The notes under the pieces are model-generated. The model worked only from the letters and a program-made list of their open reading frames with translations. It made no database searches and was not told where the DNA came from. Shown here piece by piece: positions 32,930 through 42,687 of a stretch of 48,902 bases of DNA; within the stretch, counting starts at the first letter, position 1; each line of letters starts with the position of its first letter. The position numbers and the translations under genes are program-made. This stretch comes from an uncultured Oscillospiraceae bacterium. GTDB taxonomy: Bacteria > Bacillota > Clostridia > Oscillospirales > Oscillospiraceae. The stretch covers positions 1 to 48,902 of the forward strand of contig CAAENU010000156.1 in NCBI GenBank assembly GCA_900757415.1, given 5' to 3'.

Positions 32930-33552
32930 TGGAACAGATGAAGCCTATGGATATCGAGAAGCGCAGCTTCGCCATCATCACCGAGCTGCTGGGTGACCGG
33001 CGGCTGGATCCGGAGAATGAGCTGGTCATCAAGCGAGTCATCCACACCACGGCGGACTTTGACTATGTGGACAATCTGGCCTTTTCCGACCACGCGGTAC
33101 AAAAGGGCATCGCCGCCCTGCGGGCGGGCTGTCACATTGTGACGGATACCCAGATGGCCAAGGCCGGGATCAATAAAACGATCCTCGCCTCACTGGGAGG
33201 GGAGGTACACTGCTTCATGTCTGACGCGGATGTGGCGGCGGAGGCGAAGGAGCGGGGCGTGACCCGCGCCTTCGTATCTATGGAGCGGGCGGCGGCGCTG
33301 GAAAAGCCCTGCATCTTCGCCATCGGCAACGCCCCCACGGCGCTTTTCTCGCTGGAGGCGCTGATGGAGACCGGTAAGCTCCATCCCGCCCTCATCATCG
33401 GCGTGCCGGTGGGCTTTGTGAACGTGGTGGAGAGCAAGGAGCGCATCATTGCAGCCGGCGCGGCGCCTTATATTGTGGCGCGGGGCCGCAAGGGCGGCAG
33501 CAATGTGGCCGCGGCTATCTGCAATGCCATGCTCTATCAGATCAGGCGGTAA
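32926..33552 (+). CDS. cbiC: Cobalt-precorrin-8 methylmutase
   Basis: The 208-residue protein matches CbiC/CobH: an N-terminal IEKRSFAIITELL, the catalytic His in RVIHTTADFDY, and the CHIVTDTQMAKAGI and IGVPVGFVNVVESKE blocks. It moves the C11 methyl to C12 to give cobyrinate. A second ATG lies directly after the first, so the start may be 32926 or 32929; the former overlaps the cbiA stop. Confidence 0.94.
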   Translation: MMEQMKPMDIEKRSFAIITELLGDRRLDPENELVIKRVIHTTADFDYVDNLAFSDHAVQKGIAALRAGCHIVTDTQMAKAGINKTILASLGGEVHCFMSDADVAAEAKERGVTRAFVSMERAAALEKPCIFAIGNAPTALFSLEALMETGKLHPALIIGVPVGFVNVVESKERIIAAGAAPYIVARGRKGGSNVAAAICNAMLYQIRR

Positions 33553-33556
33553 AGGG

Positions 33557-34684
33557 ATGAAGGAGTATGTGATCCGGGACGGAAAGAGGCTGCGCATGGG
33601 GTATACCACCGGCTCCTGCGCCGCGGCGGCAGCCAAAGCGGCGGCATGGATGCTGCTGAGCGGCCGCAGAAAAGAGACGATCCGTCTGATGACGCCCAAG
33701 GGCGTGGAATTGACGCTGGCGGTGCGGGATATCCGCCTTTCGCCGGATTGCGTGAGCTGCGCCATTCAAAAGGACAGCGGCGACGACCCGGATATCACCC
33801 GCGACACCCTGATTTACGCCGAAGTGCGGAAAACAGAGGACGCGGGCATTGTCATCGACGGCGGACAGGGTGTTGGCCGGGTGACGAAGCCGGGACTTGA
33901 CCAGCCGGTGGGCGCGGCGGCCATCAACTCCGTGCCCCGGCGCATGATCGGCGAAAATGTATCGGAGGTCTGCGCGCTGCTGGGATATAGCGGCGGACTG
34001 CGGGTGGTGATCTCCGCCCCGGAAGGGGAAATGCTGGCAAAAAAAACCTTTAATCCTCGACTGGGGATCGTAGGCGGTATCTCCATCCTGGGTACCACGG
34101 GGATCGTGGAACCCATGAGCGAGCAGGCGCTTGTGGACACCATCCGGGTGGAGCTGCGGCAGCGGCGGGAGAGCGGCGCGGACTATGTGCTGCTCTCGCC
34201 CGGCAACTACGGCGCGGACTACATGCGGGTCGCCATGGGTATCGACCCGGCCACGGCGGTGATGACCTCCAATTTCATCGGGGACACGCTGGAGATGTGC
34301 CGGGAGCTGGATTTTCGGGGCGCACTGCTTATCGGCCATATCGGCAAGCTGGTCAAGCTGGCCGGCGGCATGTGGAATACCCATTCCCGCTATGGAGACT
34401 GCCGTATGGATATTCTGGCGGCCTGCGCGGCGGCGGAGGGATTGCACGGCGCCGCAGCGGAAGAGCTGCTGCAATGTGCCACCTGTGACGACGCGCTGCG
34501 GCTTTTAAAGGAAAATGACTGTTTCGATGCGGTGCTGCGCCGTCTGGCCGCGCGCATCGGAACCATGATGCAATATAAGAGCGGGGAGATGGAGACGGGT
34601 GCTATCCTGTTTTCCAAAGAATATGGCTATCTGTGCCAAACACAGGGCGCGGCGGAGCTGCTGCGCCGGATAAGGGAGGACTGA
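33557..34684 (+). CDS. cbiD: Cobalt-precorrin-5B C1-methyltransferase
   Basis: The 375-residue protein matches CbiD: LRMGYTTGSCAAAAAKAA at the N-terminus, then DSGDDPDITRDT, VGRVTKPGLDQPVGAAAIN, GTTGIVEPMSEQA, and HIGKLVKLAGGMWNTHSR. CbiD methylates C1 of cobalt-precorrin-5B with SAM. ATG 33557 follows AGGCGG; it begins 4 bp after cbiC. CbiD marks the anaerobic cobalamin route. Confidence 0.94.
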   Translation: MKEYVIRDGKRLRMGYTTGSCAAAAAKAAAWMLLSGRRKETIRLMTPKGVELTLAVRDIRLSPDCVSCAIQKDSGDDPDITRDTLIYAEVRKTEDAGIVIDGGQGVGRVTKPGLDQPVGAAAINSVPRRMIGENVSEVCALLGYSGGLRVVISAPEGEMLAKKTFNPRLGIVGGISILGTTGIVEPMSEQALVDTIRVELRQRRESGADYVLLSPGNYGADYMRVAMGIDPATAVMTSNFIGDTLEMCRELDFRGALLIGHIGKLVKLAGGMWNTHSRYGDCRMDILAACAAAEGLHGAAAEELLQCATCDDALRLLKENDCFDAVLRRLAARIGTMMQYKSGEMETGAILFSKEYGYLCQTQGAAELLRRIRED

Positions 34685-34686
34685 CA

Positions 34687-35442
34687 ATGGTACATTTTGT
34701 GGGTGCTGGCAGCGGCGCTGCCGATCTGATCACAGTGCGGGGCGCCAGATTACTGGGCGAGGCCGATGTGGTGATCTACGCAGGTTCTCTGGTAAACCCG
34801 GCGCTGCTGGAGTATACCAAAGCGGGCTGTGAGATCCATGACAGCGCCAAGCTGACGCTGGAGGAAGTCATTGCACTGATCGAGGCGGCGGAGCGCGTGG
34901 GTAAAACCACGGTGCGGCTGCACACGGGGGATTCTAGCATTTACGGCGCGGTACGCGAACAGTTTGACGAGCTGGAAAAACGGGAGATCGCCTATGATGT
35001 GTGCCCCGGTGTCAGCGCGTTTTGCGGCGCTGCGGCGGCGCTGCGGGCAGAGTATACCCTGCCGGATGTGAGCCAGACCGTTATCATTACCCGTACGGCG
35101 GGCCGCACGCCTGTGCCGGAACGTGAATCCATCCGCTCGCTGGCGGCCCATCAGGCCACCATGGTGCTGTTTCTCAGTACCTCGCTGACACAGCGGCTTC
35201 AGGCAGAGCTGCTGGAAGGCGGCTATGCTCCGGATACCCCGGCTGCGGTGGTGTATAAGGCCACATGGCCGGAGGAGAAGATCTTCCGCTGCACGGTGGG
35301 CACACTGCATGCGACTGTGACGGAAAACGGCCTGACAAAAACATCCCTCATCGTGGTGGGCAACTGTTTGGGCGACACCTATCTGCGCTCGCTGCTGTAT
35401 CACCCTGATTTTACGACGGAGTTCCGCAAGGGGGTAAAATGA
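34687..35442 (+). CDS. cbiF: Cobalt-precorrin-4 C11-methyltransferase
   Basis: The 251-residue corrin methylase matches CbiF/CobM: VHFVGAGSGAADLITVRGA, VIYAGSLVNPALLEY, LHTGDSSIYGAVREQ and CPGVSAFCGAAAAL blocks. It uses SAM to methylate C11. It begins 2 bp after cbiD and ends with a 4-bp overlap with cbiG. Confidence 0.94.
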   Translation: MVHFVGAGSGAADLITVRGARLLGEADVVIYAGSLVNPALLEYTKAGCEIHDSAKLTLEEVIALIEAAERVGKTTVRLHTGDSSIYGAVREQFDELEKREIAYDVCPGVSAFCGAAAALRAEYTLPDVSQTVIITRTAGRTPVPERESIRSLAAHQATMVLFLSTSLTQRLQAELLEGGYAPDTPAAVVYKATWPEEKIFRCTVGTLHATVTENGLTKTSLIVVGNCLGDTYLRSLLYHPDFTTEFRKGVK

Positions 35443-36449
35443 GACTGGCCCTGTTTGCCTATAGCCGCGGCGGCTGCACCATGGCGCGGCGCGTGCTGAC
35501 GGCCTGCCCGGAAGCGGAATGGACGTGTTATACCATGGCCCGTTTTGACGAGCCGGGGTTTCTGCCGCTGGATAAGGCGGTATATGCCGTCTGCTTTGCG
35601 GCCATGGACGGACTGGTGTTTGTGGGGGCCTGCGGTATCGCTGTGCGGGAGATCGCCCCATATGTCCGCAGCAAGAAGACCGACCCTGCGGTGATATGTA
35701 TGGATGAGCGGGGACAGTTTGTGATCCCGCTGCTCTCCGGTCACATCGGCGGCGCCAATGCGCTGGCCCGGCGTTTAGCGGACAGTCTCGGCGCGGCGGC
35801 GGTGGTTACGACCGCCACCGATGTCTGTGGAAGATTCGCGGTGGATGCATGGGCGGCACAGCATGGCTGCGCCATCTCGGATATGTCGCTGGCTAAGGCG
35901 GTGGCGGCGGAGGTTCTGGAGGGAGATGTGCCCCTTTGCAGCCAGTTTCCCGTTGCGGGGCCGCTTCCTGCCGGCGTGACCCACGGCAAAGAGGGAGCGC
36001 TGGGCATCTGGATCGGATGGCGTGTTCAAAAGCCGTTTGCCAGAACCCTGCGCCTTGTACCCCGGGTGCTGCATGTGGGTGTCGGCTGCCGGCGGGGTAT
36101 CTCCGCAGCGGCAGTGGAAGCGGCGGTCAGAACGGTTTTTGAAGAAAATGCGTGGGATGAGGCCGGGATCTGCGGAGTCTACTCCATCGACCTGAAGCGG
36201 GATGAGCCGGGACTGCTGGCCGCCTGCGGCCGGAATGGATGGCCGACGGTATTTTATACGGCCCGTCAGCTGGCCGGTGTCGAGGGCGATTTCACCGCCT
36301 CGGCATTTGTCCGATCCGTTACGGGCGTTGATAATGTTTGTGAGCGGGCCGCACTGCTGGGAGCAGAGCGGCTGCTGACCGGAAAGACTGCGCTGAACGG
36401 CGTGACCGTGGCAGTGGCAGCGGAGCATTGGGAGGTGCGATTTGGGTAA
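35439..36449 (+). CDS. cbiG: Cobalt-precorrin-5A hydrolase
   Basis: The 336-residue protein has the CbiG N-terminal and central regions (FVGACGIAVREIAPYVRSKK, IPLLSGHIGGANALARRLAD, TTATDVCGRFAVDAWA) and the C-terminal CobE/CbiG domain (HVGVGCRRGISAAAVEAAV, then CERAALLGA). It opens the delta-lactone and releases acetaldehyde. It overlaps cbiF by 4 bp and cbiH by 8 bp. Confidence 0.92.
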   Translation: MRLALFAYSRGGCTMARRVLTACPEAEWTCYTMARFDEPGFLPLDKAVYAVCFAAMDGLVFVGACGIAVREIAPYVRSKKTDPAVICMDERGQFVIPLLSGHIGGANALARRLADSLGAAAVVTTATDVCGRFAVDAWAAQHGCAISDMSLAKAVAAEVLEGDVPLCSQFPVAGPLPAGVTHGKEGALGIWIGWRVQKPFARTLRLVPRVLHVGVGCRRGISAAAVEAAVRTVFEENAWDEAGICGVYSIDLKRDEPGLLAACGRNGWPTVFYTARQLAGVEGDFTASAFVRSVTGVDNVCERAALLGAERLLTGKTALNGVTVAVAAEHWEVRFG

Positions 36450-37173
36450 AGTGATCGTTGTGGGCATCGGGCCCGGCAGCTATGAGGATATGACCATTCG
36501 GGCGGACAGCGCCCTGCGGGAGTGCGACGCTATCGTGGGATACCCCGTTTATGTGGAGTTGGTGCGGGATCGCTATCCGGATAAGGAATTCTATTCTACC
36601 CCCATGACGCGGGAGACAGAGCGCTGCCAGATGGCGTTGGAGCTGGCACGCGGCGGCAAAACGACTGCCATGGTCTGCTCCGGGGACAGCGGGATCTACG
36701 GCATGGCCGCGCTGGTTTATGAGCTGCGGGGCGAGAACGAGGAGCCGGAGATCCAGGTGGTGCCGGGACTGACGGCGGCATGCAGCGCCGCCGCAGTGCT
36801 GGGTGCGCCGCTGACGCATGATTTCGCGGTCATCAGTCTCAGCGACCGGCTGACGCCGTGGGAAACCATTGAAAAGCGGCTGGACTGTGCGGCGGAAGCA
36901 AATCTGACCATTGCGCTGTATAATCCCGCCAGCCGCGGCCGACCCGATCATCTCAAAAGAGCCTGTGATATCCTGCTGCGCCGTCTGCCTGCGGAGCGGC
37001 TGTGCGGCATCGTACGCAATATCGGGCGCCCGGGCCAGAGCAGCCGCGTGCTGACGCTGGGCCAGCTGCGGGATACGGAGGTAGACATGTTCTGTACGGT
37101 GCTGATCGGCAATGCCGCCACAAAAACGGTGGCCGGACGGCTGGTCACGCCGCGGGGATACCGCAATGTATAA
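36442..37173 (+). CDS. cbiH: Cobalt-precorrin-3 C17-methyltransferase
   Basis: The 243-residue methylase matches CbiH/CobJ: VVGIGPGSYEDMTIRADSAL, then VCSGDSGIYGMAALVYE, PGLTAACSAAAVLGAPLTHD, SLSDRLTPWETIEKRL and YNPASRGRPDHL. It methylates C17 and contracts the ring. The start is TTG 36442 with GGAGG upstream, inside the end of cbiG; no ATG precedes the conserved N-terminus. It overlaps the following fusion gene by 8 bp. Confidence 0.92.
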   Translation: MGKVIVVGIGPGSYEDMTIRADSALRECDAIVGYPVYVELVRDRYPDKEFYSTPMTRETERCQMALELARGGKTTAMVCSGDSGIYGMAALVYELRGENEEPEIQVVPGLTAACSAAAVLGAPLTHDFAVISLSDRLTPWETIEKRLDCAAEANLTIALYNPASRGRPDHLKRACDILLRRLPAERLCGIVRNIGRPGQSSRVLTLGQLRDTEVDMFCTVLIGNAATKTVAGRLVTPRGYRNV

Positions 37174-39154
37174 TATCTGCGTATTTGCCGGCACCACCGA
37201 GGGGCGGGAGCTGGTGGAATTTCTGGCGGGACAGCCGATCCGCGTGAGTGTGTGCGTGGCCACCGATTACGGAGAAACGCTGCTGCCGAAGGCGGAGAAC
37301 ATCACGGCGCTGGCAGGCCGCATTCCTGTGGAGGAGATCGCCCGTATGCTGGCGCAGACCCGCTTTGATCTGGTCGTAGATGCCACGCATCCCTATGCCG
37401 CCTCCATTACGGAGAGTATTTTCGCGGCTTGCCGCGAAACGAAGACCGAGTATCTGCGTCTGCTGCGCCGGCCATCCTCGCATGAGGGGGATTATATCTG
37501 CGCAGCCGATGCTGCCGAGGCGGCGGCCTTTTTGAGCCGGACGCAGGGCAATATTCTGCTGACCACCGGCAGCAAGGAACTGGCGGTGTACAGCGGTATC
37601 ACCGGTTTTGCGGAGCGGGTCTATGCCCGGGTGCTGCCGATGGAGGCGTCGCTGAAGGCCTGCTGTGCGGCGGGATTGAAGGCAAGCCACATTCTTGCCA
37701 TGCAGGGGCCGTTTTCCGAGGAGATGGATCTGGCCATGCTGCGCTTTACCTCCGCGGCGTGGATGGTGACCAAGGACGGCGGCGAGGCCGGTGGATTTCC
37801 CGCCAAGCTTGCGGCGGCGCAAAAGGCCGGCGCGGGACTGGTGGTGATCGGCCGTCCGCCGCAGCGGGAGGGACTGGATTTTGACGCAGTGCTGAAGGAG
37901 TTGAGTGCGCGCTTTGGCTGCGTGATCAGGCCGCAGGTACAGATCGTGGGCATTGGTCCCGGCAGCCGCGCCGCCATGACGCATGAGGCCGATGCCGCCA
38001 TCAAACAGGCCGGGTGCCTGATCGGCGCCCGGCGGATGCTGGAGGCGGTGGCGCGGCCCGGTCAGCGCACCTATGAAGCCATTGCCCCGCAGGAGATCGC
38101 CGCGTTCATCCAAAATAATAGAGCGCTCCGCCGCTTTGCGGTGGTGATGTCCGGCGACACGGGGTTTTTCAGCGGTACGAAAAAGCTGCTGCCCCTGTTG
38201 GCAGATTGCGATACCACGGTGCTGCCCGGATTGAGCTCACTTTCTTATTTGTGTGCCCGCCTGCGGACCTCATATGAGGATGTGCCGGTGATCAGCCTGC
38301 ACGGACGGCAGCATCAGATTGTGCCGGAAGTGCGTGGGAACAGCCGCCTGTTTGTGCTGGTGGGTGGAGAAAACGGCATGAAGGATCTGTGCCGCACACT
38401 GAAGGAGGGCGGACTTGGCGGGGTATCCTTGAGTATCGGCCAGCGGCTGGGTTATCCGGATGAAGCCATTATTCGCGGTACGGCATCGGAATTGGCGGAC
38501 GGAGACTATGCCCCCCTCAGCGTAGTGCTGATCGAGAATCCCCATCCCGACGCGGTGATCACGCCGGGACTGCCGGATGAGGCTTTTTTGCGCAGCGAAG
38601 ATGGAACGGCCGTGGTGCCCATGACCAAAAGCGAGGTGCGGGCGGTGTGCCTGTCCAAGCTGCGCCTGACAGAGCGGGCCGTGTGCTGGGATATCGGCGC
38701 GGGAACGGGGTCTGTGTCCGTGGAAATGGCCCTGCAGGCGAAAAAAGGACAGGTCTGGGCCATTGAACGGCGGGAGGATGCCGCGGTGCTGCTGCGGCAG
38801 AACCGGGAGCGTTTCCACGCAGAAAATCTGACGGTGATCAGCGGCAGCGCACCGGAGGCCTGCGCGTCTTTGCCTGCGCCCAGCCATGTGTTCATCGGCG
38901 GCAGCGCCGGAAATATGCGGCAGATCCTGTCACTGCTGCTGGAAAAAAATCCTGCTGTGCGCATTGTGGCCACAGCGGTCTCGCTGGAGTCCGCCGCGGA
39001 GCTGACCGATTGCCTGTCGGCGTTTCCCTTTGCGCAGACGGAAGTGGTGTCTTTGCAGGTGGCTCGCGGCAGAAAGGCCGGGCGCTACCACCTGATGAGC
39101 GGACAGAACCCGATTTATATTTTTACCATGCAGGGCGGAGGAGAAAGAGAATGA
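37166..39154 (+). CDS. CbiJ-CbiE-CbiT fusion protein
   Basis: This 662-residue protein fuses three enzymes. Residues 1-255 are CbiJ/CobK precorrin-6A reductase (FAGTTEGRELVEFLA, DATHPYAASITESI, MVTKDGGEAGGFPAKL). Residues about 263-460 are a CbiE methylase (VQIVGIGPGSRAAMTHEADA, VVMSGDTGFFSGTKKLL, LPGLSSLSYLCARL). Residues about 470-655 are CbiT (MTKSEVRAVCLSKLRL, DIGAGTGSVSVEMAL, FIGGSAGNMRQIL). Together they reduce precorrin-6A, methylate C5 and C15 and decarboxylate the C12 acetate. The CbiE-CbiT fusion (CobL) is common; addition of CbiJ in front is less so. No frameshift joins the parts. ATG 37166 overlaps cbiH. Confidence 0.93.
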   Translation: MYNICVFAGTTEGRELVEFLAGQPIRVSVCVATDYGETLLPKAENITALAGRIPVEEIARMLAQTRFDLVVDATHPYAASITESIFAACRETKTEYLRLLRRPSSHEGDYICAADAAEAAAFLSRTQGNILLTTGSKELAVYSGITGFAERVYARVLPMEASLKACCAAGLKASHILAMQGPFSEEMDLAMLRFTSAAWMVTKDGGEAGGFPAKLAAAQKAGAGLVVIGRPPQREGLDFDAVLKELSARFGCVIRPQVQIVGIGPGSRAAMTHEADAAIKQAGCLIGARRMLEAVARPGQRTYEAIAPQEIAAFIQNNRALRRFAVVMSGDTGFFSGTKKLLPLLADCDTTVLPGLSSLSYLCARLRTSYEDVPVISLHGRQHQIVPEVRGNSRLFVLVGGENGMKDLCRTLKEGGLGGVSLSIGQRLGYPDEAIIRGTASELADGDYAPLSVVLIENPHPDAVITPGLPDEAFLRSEDGTAVVPMTKSEVRAVCLSKLRLTERAVCWDIGAGTGSVSVEMALQAKKGQVWAIERREDAAVLLRQNRERFHAENLTVISGSAPEACASLPAPSHVFIGGSAGNMRQILSLLLEKNPAVRIVATAVSLESAAELTDCLSAFPFAQTEVVSLQVARGRKAGRYHLMSGQNPIYIFTMQGGGERE

Positions 39155-40113
39155 AGTGGTCGCTTGCGGCGCTGATTATTGGCTTTTGCGTGGATCTGCT
39201 GCTGGGGGATCCCCATGGATTTCCCCACCCGGTGGTGCTCATCGGGCGGCTGATCAGCGTGCTGGAAAAGCTGCTGCGGCGTCTTTGCCCCAAAACGCCT
39301 GCCGGAGAGCGGGCGGCCGGCGCGATCCTGTGGGGTGCTGTGGTCATGGCCTCCGCCGCGGCGCCGGCGCTGCTGCTGTGGCTGGGCGGCATGGTCAGCC
39401 CGTGGCTGCGTCTGGTGCTGGAGAGCGTGATGTGCTGGCAGATTCTGGCGACCAAATCTCTGCGCGATGAGAGCATGAAGGTCTATGACGCGTTGGAGAG
39501 CGGCGATATCGTCCGCTCGCGCCGCGCCGTATCCATGATCGTGGGCCGGGATACCGCGGCGCTGGATGATGCCGCCGTGACCCGCGCCGCCGTGGAAACC
39601 GTGGCGGAAAACACGTCGGACGGCGTGATCGCGCCGCTGTTGTTTATGGCTGTCGGCGGCGCGCCGCTGGGTTTTTTCTACAAGGCGGTCAACACCATGG
39701 ATTCCATGCTGGGGTATGTGGAGCCGCCCTACAAAAACATCGGCCTTGTGCCCGCCAAAGCGGATGATGTGGTGAATTATATCCCGGCTCGTCTTTCCGC
39801 GCTGCTGATGCTGGCGGCGGGCGGACTGCTGGGAATGCCTGTGGCGGACGGCTGGCGGATATTCCGCCGGGACCGCAAGAAGCACGCCAGTCCCAATTCG
39901 GCCCAGACGGAGTCGGTTTGCGCCGGACTGCTGGGCGTACGTCTGGCGGGGGACGCGTGGTATCACGGCGTGCTGCATAAAAAGGAGTATATCGGCGATG
40001 CCCGGCGGGAGATCGCCCATGAGGATATCCCCCGCACATGCCGGTTAATGACCGTGACGGCGGTTTTGGCGCTGGTGCTGAGCTGCGCGGTAAAACTGCC
40101 GTTTACGCTGTAG
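39151..40113 (+). CDS. cbiB: Adenosylcobinamide-phosphate synthase
   Basis: The 320-residue membrane protein matches CbiB/CobD(Pd): FCVDLLLGDPHGFPHPVVLI at the N-terminus, SIVGRDTAALDDAAVTRA-like and ETVAENTSDGVIAPLLF blocks, then YKAVNTMDSMLGY and SPNSAQTESVCAG. It joins aminopropanol phosphate (or equivalent) to adenosylcobyrate. It overlaps the fusion gene by 4 bp. Confidence 0.94.
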   Translation: MKWSLAALIIGFCVDLLLGDPHGFPHPVVLIGRLISVLEKLLRRLCPKTPAGERAAGAILWGAVVMASAAAPALLLWLGGMVSPWLRLVLESVMCWQILATKSLRDESMKVYDALESGDIVRSRRAVSMIVGRDTAALDDAAVTRAAVETVAENTSDGVIAPLLFMAVGGAPLGFFYKAVNTMDSMLGYVEPPYKNIGLVPAKADDVVNYIPARLSALLMLAAGGLLGMPVADGWRIFRRDRKKHASPNSAQTESVCAGLLGVRLAGDAWYHGVLHKKEYIGDARREIAHEDIPRTCRLMTVTAVLALVLSCAVKLPFTL

Positions 40114-40126
40114 GGGAGGCCTGCGG

Positions 40127-41179
40127 ATGCTGTATCAGACGGACAATCAACACGGCGGTGATATTTACGGCGGCGGTATCACGCTGGACTATTCAGCCAA
40201 CACCAATCCGCTTGGCACGCCGCCCGGCGTTTTGCAGGCGATCACCCGTGCACTGCCGCAGCTGGACCGATATCCGGATCCCTATTGCCGCCGGTTGGTG
40301 CGCGCCATCGCGGCGTTTGAGCAGGTTCCGGAGCACTTTATCCTGTGCGGCAATGGTGCGGCCGATCTGATCTATGCCTATTGCAGCGCGGTGAACCCCC
40401 GGACGGCGGTGGAATTGGCGCCCACCTTTGCCGAGTATTCGCTGGGACTGGAGCGGACAGGCTGCCGCATGGAGCGGTATATCCTGCGGACGGAAAATGA
40501 TTTTGATCCGGATGAGGGGTTCTCGGCTTTTTTGGAGGAGAAACGACCTGAGGCGGTGTTTCTCTGCACCCCCAATAACCCCACGGGCCGCCTGATCCCG
40601 CCGACGCTGCTGAAGCGTGTGCTGCGGTACTGCGCTGAACACGGCGCCCGGCTTTTTCTGGATGAGTGCTTTCTGGACCTGTCGGACGATGGCGTCAGCA
40701 TGAAAGACTGTCTTCATGATTGGCCGCAGCTGCTGATCTTGAAGGCTTTCACAAAAAGCTATGGCATGGCGGGCATACGGCTGGGATATTGCCTGTGCGC
40801 GGACGGCGCGCTGCTGGGAGAGATGGCAAAGAGCACACAGCCGTGGAATGTGTCCTCATTGGCGCAGGCCGCCGGGGCTGCGGCGCTGAAGGAGCAGGCA
40901 TTTTTGCAGCAGACCCGCGCCCTGATCCGCACGGAGCGGCAGTGGCTGATGGGGGAGCTGGCGGCGCTGGGATTCCGTGTGTGTCCGTCAAAAGCGAATT
41001 TCCTGCTGCTGCATGGCCCGGAGGACCTGCATCAGGCGTTGGCGCAGCGCGGGATCGCCATCCGCCGCTGCGGCAATTACTACGGGTTGGACAACGGCTG
41101 GTACCGCATCGCGGTACGGCGGCATGAAGAGAATGAAATACTGGTTGCGGCTATGAAGCAGGCCTGTGCCGGGAGGTAA
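40127..41179 (+). CDS. cobD: Threonine-phosphate decarboxylase-like aminotransferase
   Basis: The 350-residue fold-type I PLP enzyme matches CobD, which makes (R)-1-amino-2-propanol phosphate from L-threonine phosphate. Motifs include GGDIYGGGITLDYSANTNPL at the N-terminus, CGNGAADLIY, CTPNNPTGRLI, and the PLP lysine K210 in AFTKSYGMAGIRLGY. Histidinol-phosphate aminotransferase is the near paralogue, but the operon position and N-terminal motif favour CobD. GGGAGG precedes the start. Confidence 0.9.
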   Translation: MLYQTDNQHGGDIYGGGITLDYSANTNPLGTPPGVLQAITRALPQLDRYPDPYCRRLVRAIAAFEQVPEHFILCGNGAADLIYAYCSAVNPRTAVELAPTFAEYSLGLERTGCRMERYILRTENDFDPDEGFSAFLEEKRPEAVFLCTPNNPTGRLIPPTLLKRVLRYCAEHGARLFLDECFLDLSDDGVSMKDCLHDWPQLLILKAFTKSYGMAGIRLGYCLCADGALLGEMAKSTQPWNVSSLAQAAGAAALKEQAFLQQTRALIRTERQWLMGELAALGFRVCPSKANFLLLHGPEDLHQALAQRGIAIRRCGNYYGLDNGWYRIAVRRHEENEILVAAMKQACAGR

Positions 41180-41181
41180 CT

Positions 41182-42645
41182 ATGGCAAAGAATATTATGA
41201 TTCAGGGAACCATGTCCAACGCGGGAAAGAGCCTGCTGGCGGCAGGCCTGTGCCGCATCCTGAAGCAGGACGGATACCGTGTGGCCCCGTTTAAAAGCCA
41301 GAATATGGCGCTGAATTCCTTTATCACCCGCGATGGCGGAGAGATGGGCCGCGCACAGGTGGTACAGGCCGAGGCGGCCGGTATTGCCCCGGACACCCGC
41401 ATGAATCCCATTTTGCTCAAACCCACCACGGATGTGGGCAGTCAGGTCATTGTCAACGGCCATGTGCAGGGCAATATGCAGGCTATGGAGTATTACCGCC
41501 GCAAGCGCACATATATCCCGGCGGTTCTGGAAGCCTATCATAGTCTGGCGGCGGAATACGATGTGATCGTGATCGAGGGAGCGGGCAGTCCGGCGGAAAT
41601 CAACCTCAAAGAGGATGACATCGTGAACATGGGTCTTGCCAGACTGGTGGATGCGCCGGTGCTGCTGGTGGGCGACATTGACCGGGGCGGCGTGTTTGCC
41701 CAGCTGTATGGCACGGTGGCCCTGCTGGAAGAGGAGGAGCGCCGCCGCATCAAGGGCGTTATTGTCAATAAGTTCCGGGGGGATCGGGCCATTCTGGAGC
41801 CGGGACTGAAAACACTGGCGCAGCTGTGCGGCATTCCGGTGGCGGGTGTGATCCCTTATACCCATGTGGATATTGACGATGAAGATAGCCTGACGGAGCG
41901 GTTTGGCCGTACAGCGGAGCGCAAGCTCATTGATATTGCGGTGATCCGTCTGCCTCGCATCTCCAATTTTACGGATTTCAGTCCTTTTGAGCGCTATGGC
42001 AATGTGTCGCTGCGCTATGTGGATCAGGTAGGCGACCTGCATCGGCCGGATATGATCCTGCTGCCGGGTACCAAGAGCACCATTGCCGACCTGCAGTGGC
42101 TGCGGCAGTCCGGATTGGAGGCGGCGATTCAGAAAGCGGCCGATGGGGGCACGCTGGTATTTGGCATTTGCGGCGGCTATCAGATGCTGGGCCGTACCGT
42201 TTCCGATCCGGAACAGGTGGAGGCAGCCGGCGTCACGGAGATCCGCGGCATGGGACTGCTGGAGATGGACACCGTATTTCGAGGAGAAAAGGTGCAGACG
42301 CAGACCCGCGGCGTGATCGGCGGTGTAAAGGGACTGCTCTCCACACTGAACGGACTTGCCTATGAGGGGTATGAGATCCACATGGGGCGCAGCCGGGAGA
42401 AGGTACCGGCGCTTAACGGCAGCGGAAATATCTATGGCAGCTATATCCACGGTATTTTTGACGCGCCGGGGATCAGCGATACGATTCTCAGGGCACTGTG
42501 CAATGCAAGGGACATTTCTTTTGACGCGCTGGGAAGCTATGACGTACAGAGCTACAAGGAGCGGCAGTATGACCTGCTGGCCGATGCGGTACGCGGCGGA
42601 CTGGATATGCCCTTTGTTTACCGCGTGCTGAACCGGGAGGTCTGA
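41182..42645 (+). CDS. cbiP: Cobyric acid synthase
   Basis: The 487-residue protein matches CbiP/CobQ: the N-terminal IQGTMSNAGKSLLAAGLCRI P-loop, PFKSQNMALNSFITRDGGEM, IEGAGSPAEINLKEDDIVNM, DIDRGGVFAQLYGT, and a C-terminal amidotransferase with the nucleophile Cys in GICGGYQMLG. It amidates the b, d, e and g side chains of adenosylcobyrinate diamide. Starts 2 bp after cobD. Confidence 0.95.
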   Translation: MAKNIMIQGTMSNAGKSLLAAGLCRILKQDGYRVAPFKSQNMALNSFITRDGGEMGRAQVVQAEAAGIAPDTRMNPILLKPTTDVGSQVIVNGHVQGNMQAMEYYRRKRTYIPAVLEAYHSLAAEYDVIVIEGAGSPAEINLKEDDIVNMGLARLVDAPVLLVGDIDRGGVFAQLYGTVALLEEEERRRIKGVIVNKFRGDRAILEPGLKTLAQLCGIPVAGVIPYTHVDIDDEDSLTERFGRTAERKLIDIAVIRLPRISNFTDFSPFERYGNVSLRYVDQVGDLHRPDMILLPGTKSTIADLQWLRQSGLEAAIQKAADGGTLVFGICGGYQMLGRTVSDPEQVEAAGVTEIRGMGLLEMDTVFRGEKVQTQTRGVIGGVKGLLSTLNGLAYEGYEIHMGRSREKVPALNGSGNIYGSYIHGIFDAPGISDTILRALCNARDISFDALGSYDVQSYKERQYDLLADAVRGGLDMPFVYRVLNREV

Positions 42646-42687
42646 CGCGGCTGCAGCCGGCTGACAGAGTAGAGAGGGGAAAGCGGA

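Noticed and set aside
40127..41179. Histidinol-phosphate aminotransferase (hisC) for the PLP enzyme
   Set aside because: The N-terminal GGDIYGGG motif and position between cbiB and cbiP fit threonine-phosphate decarboxylase better.
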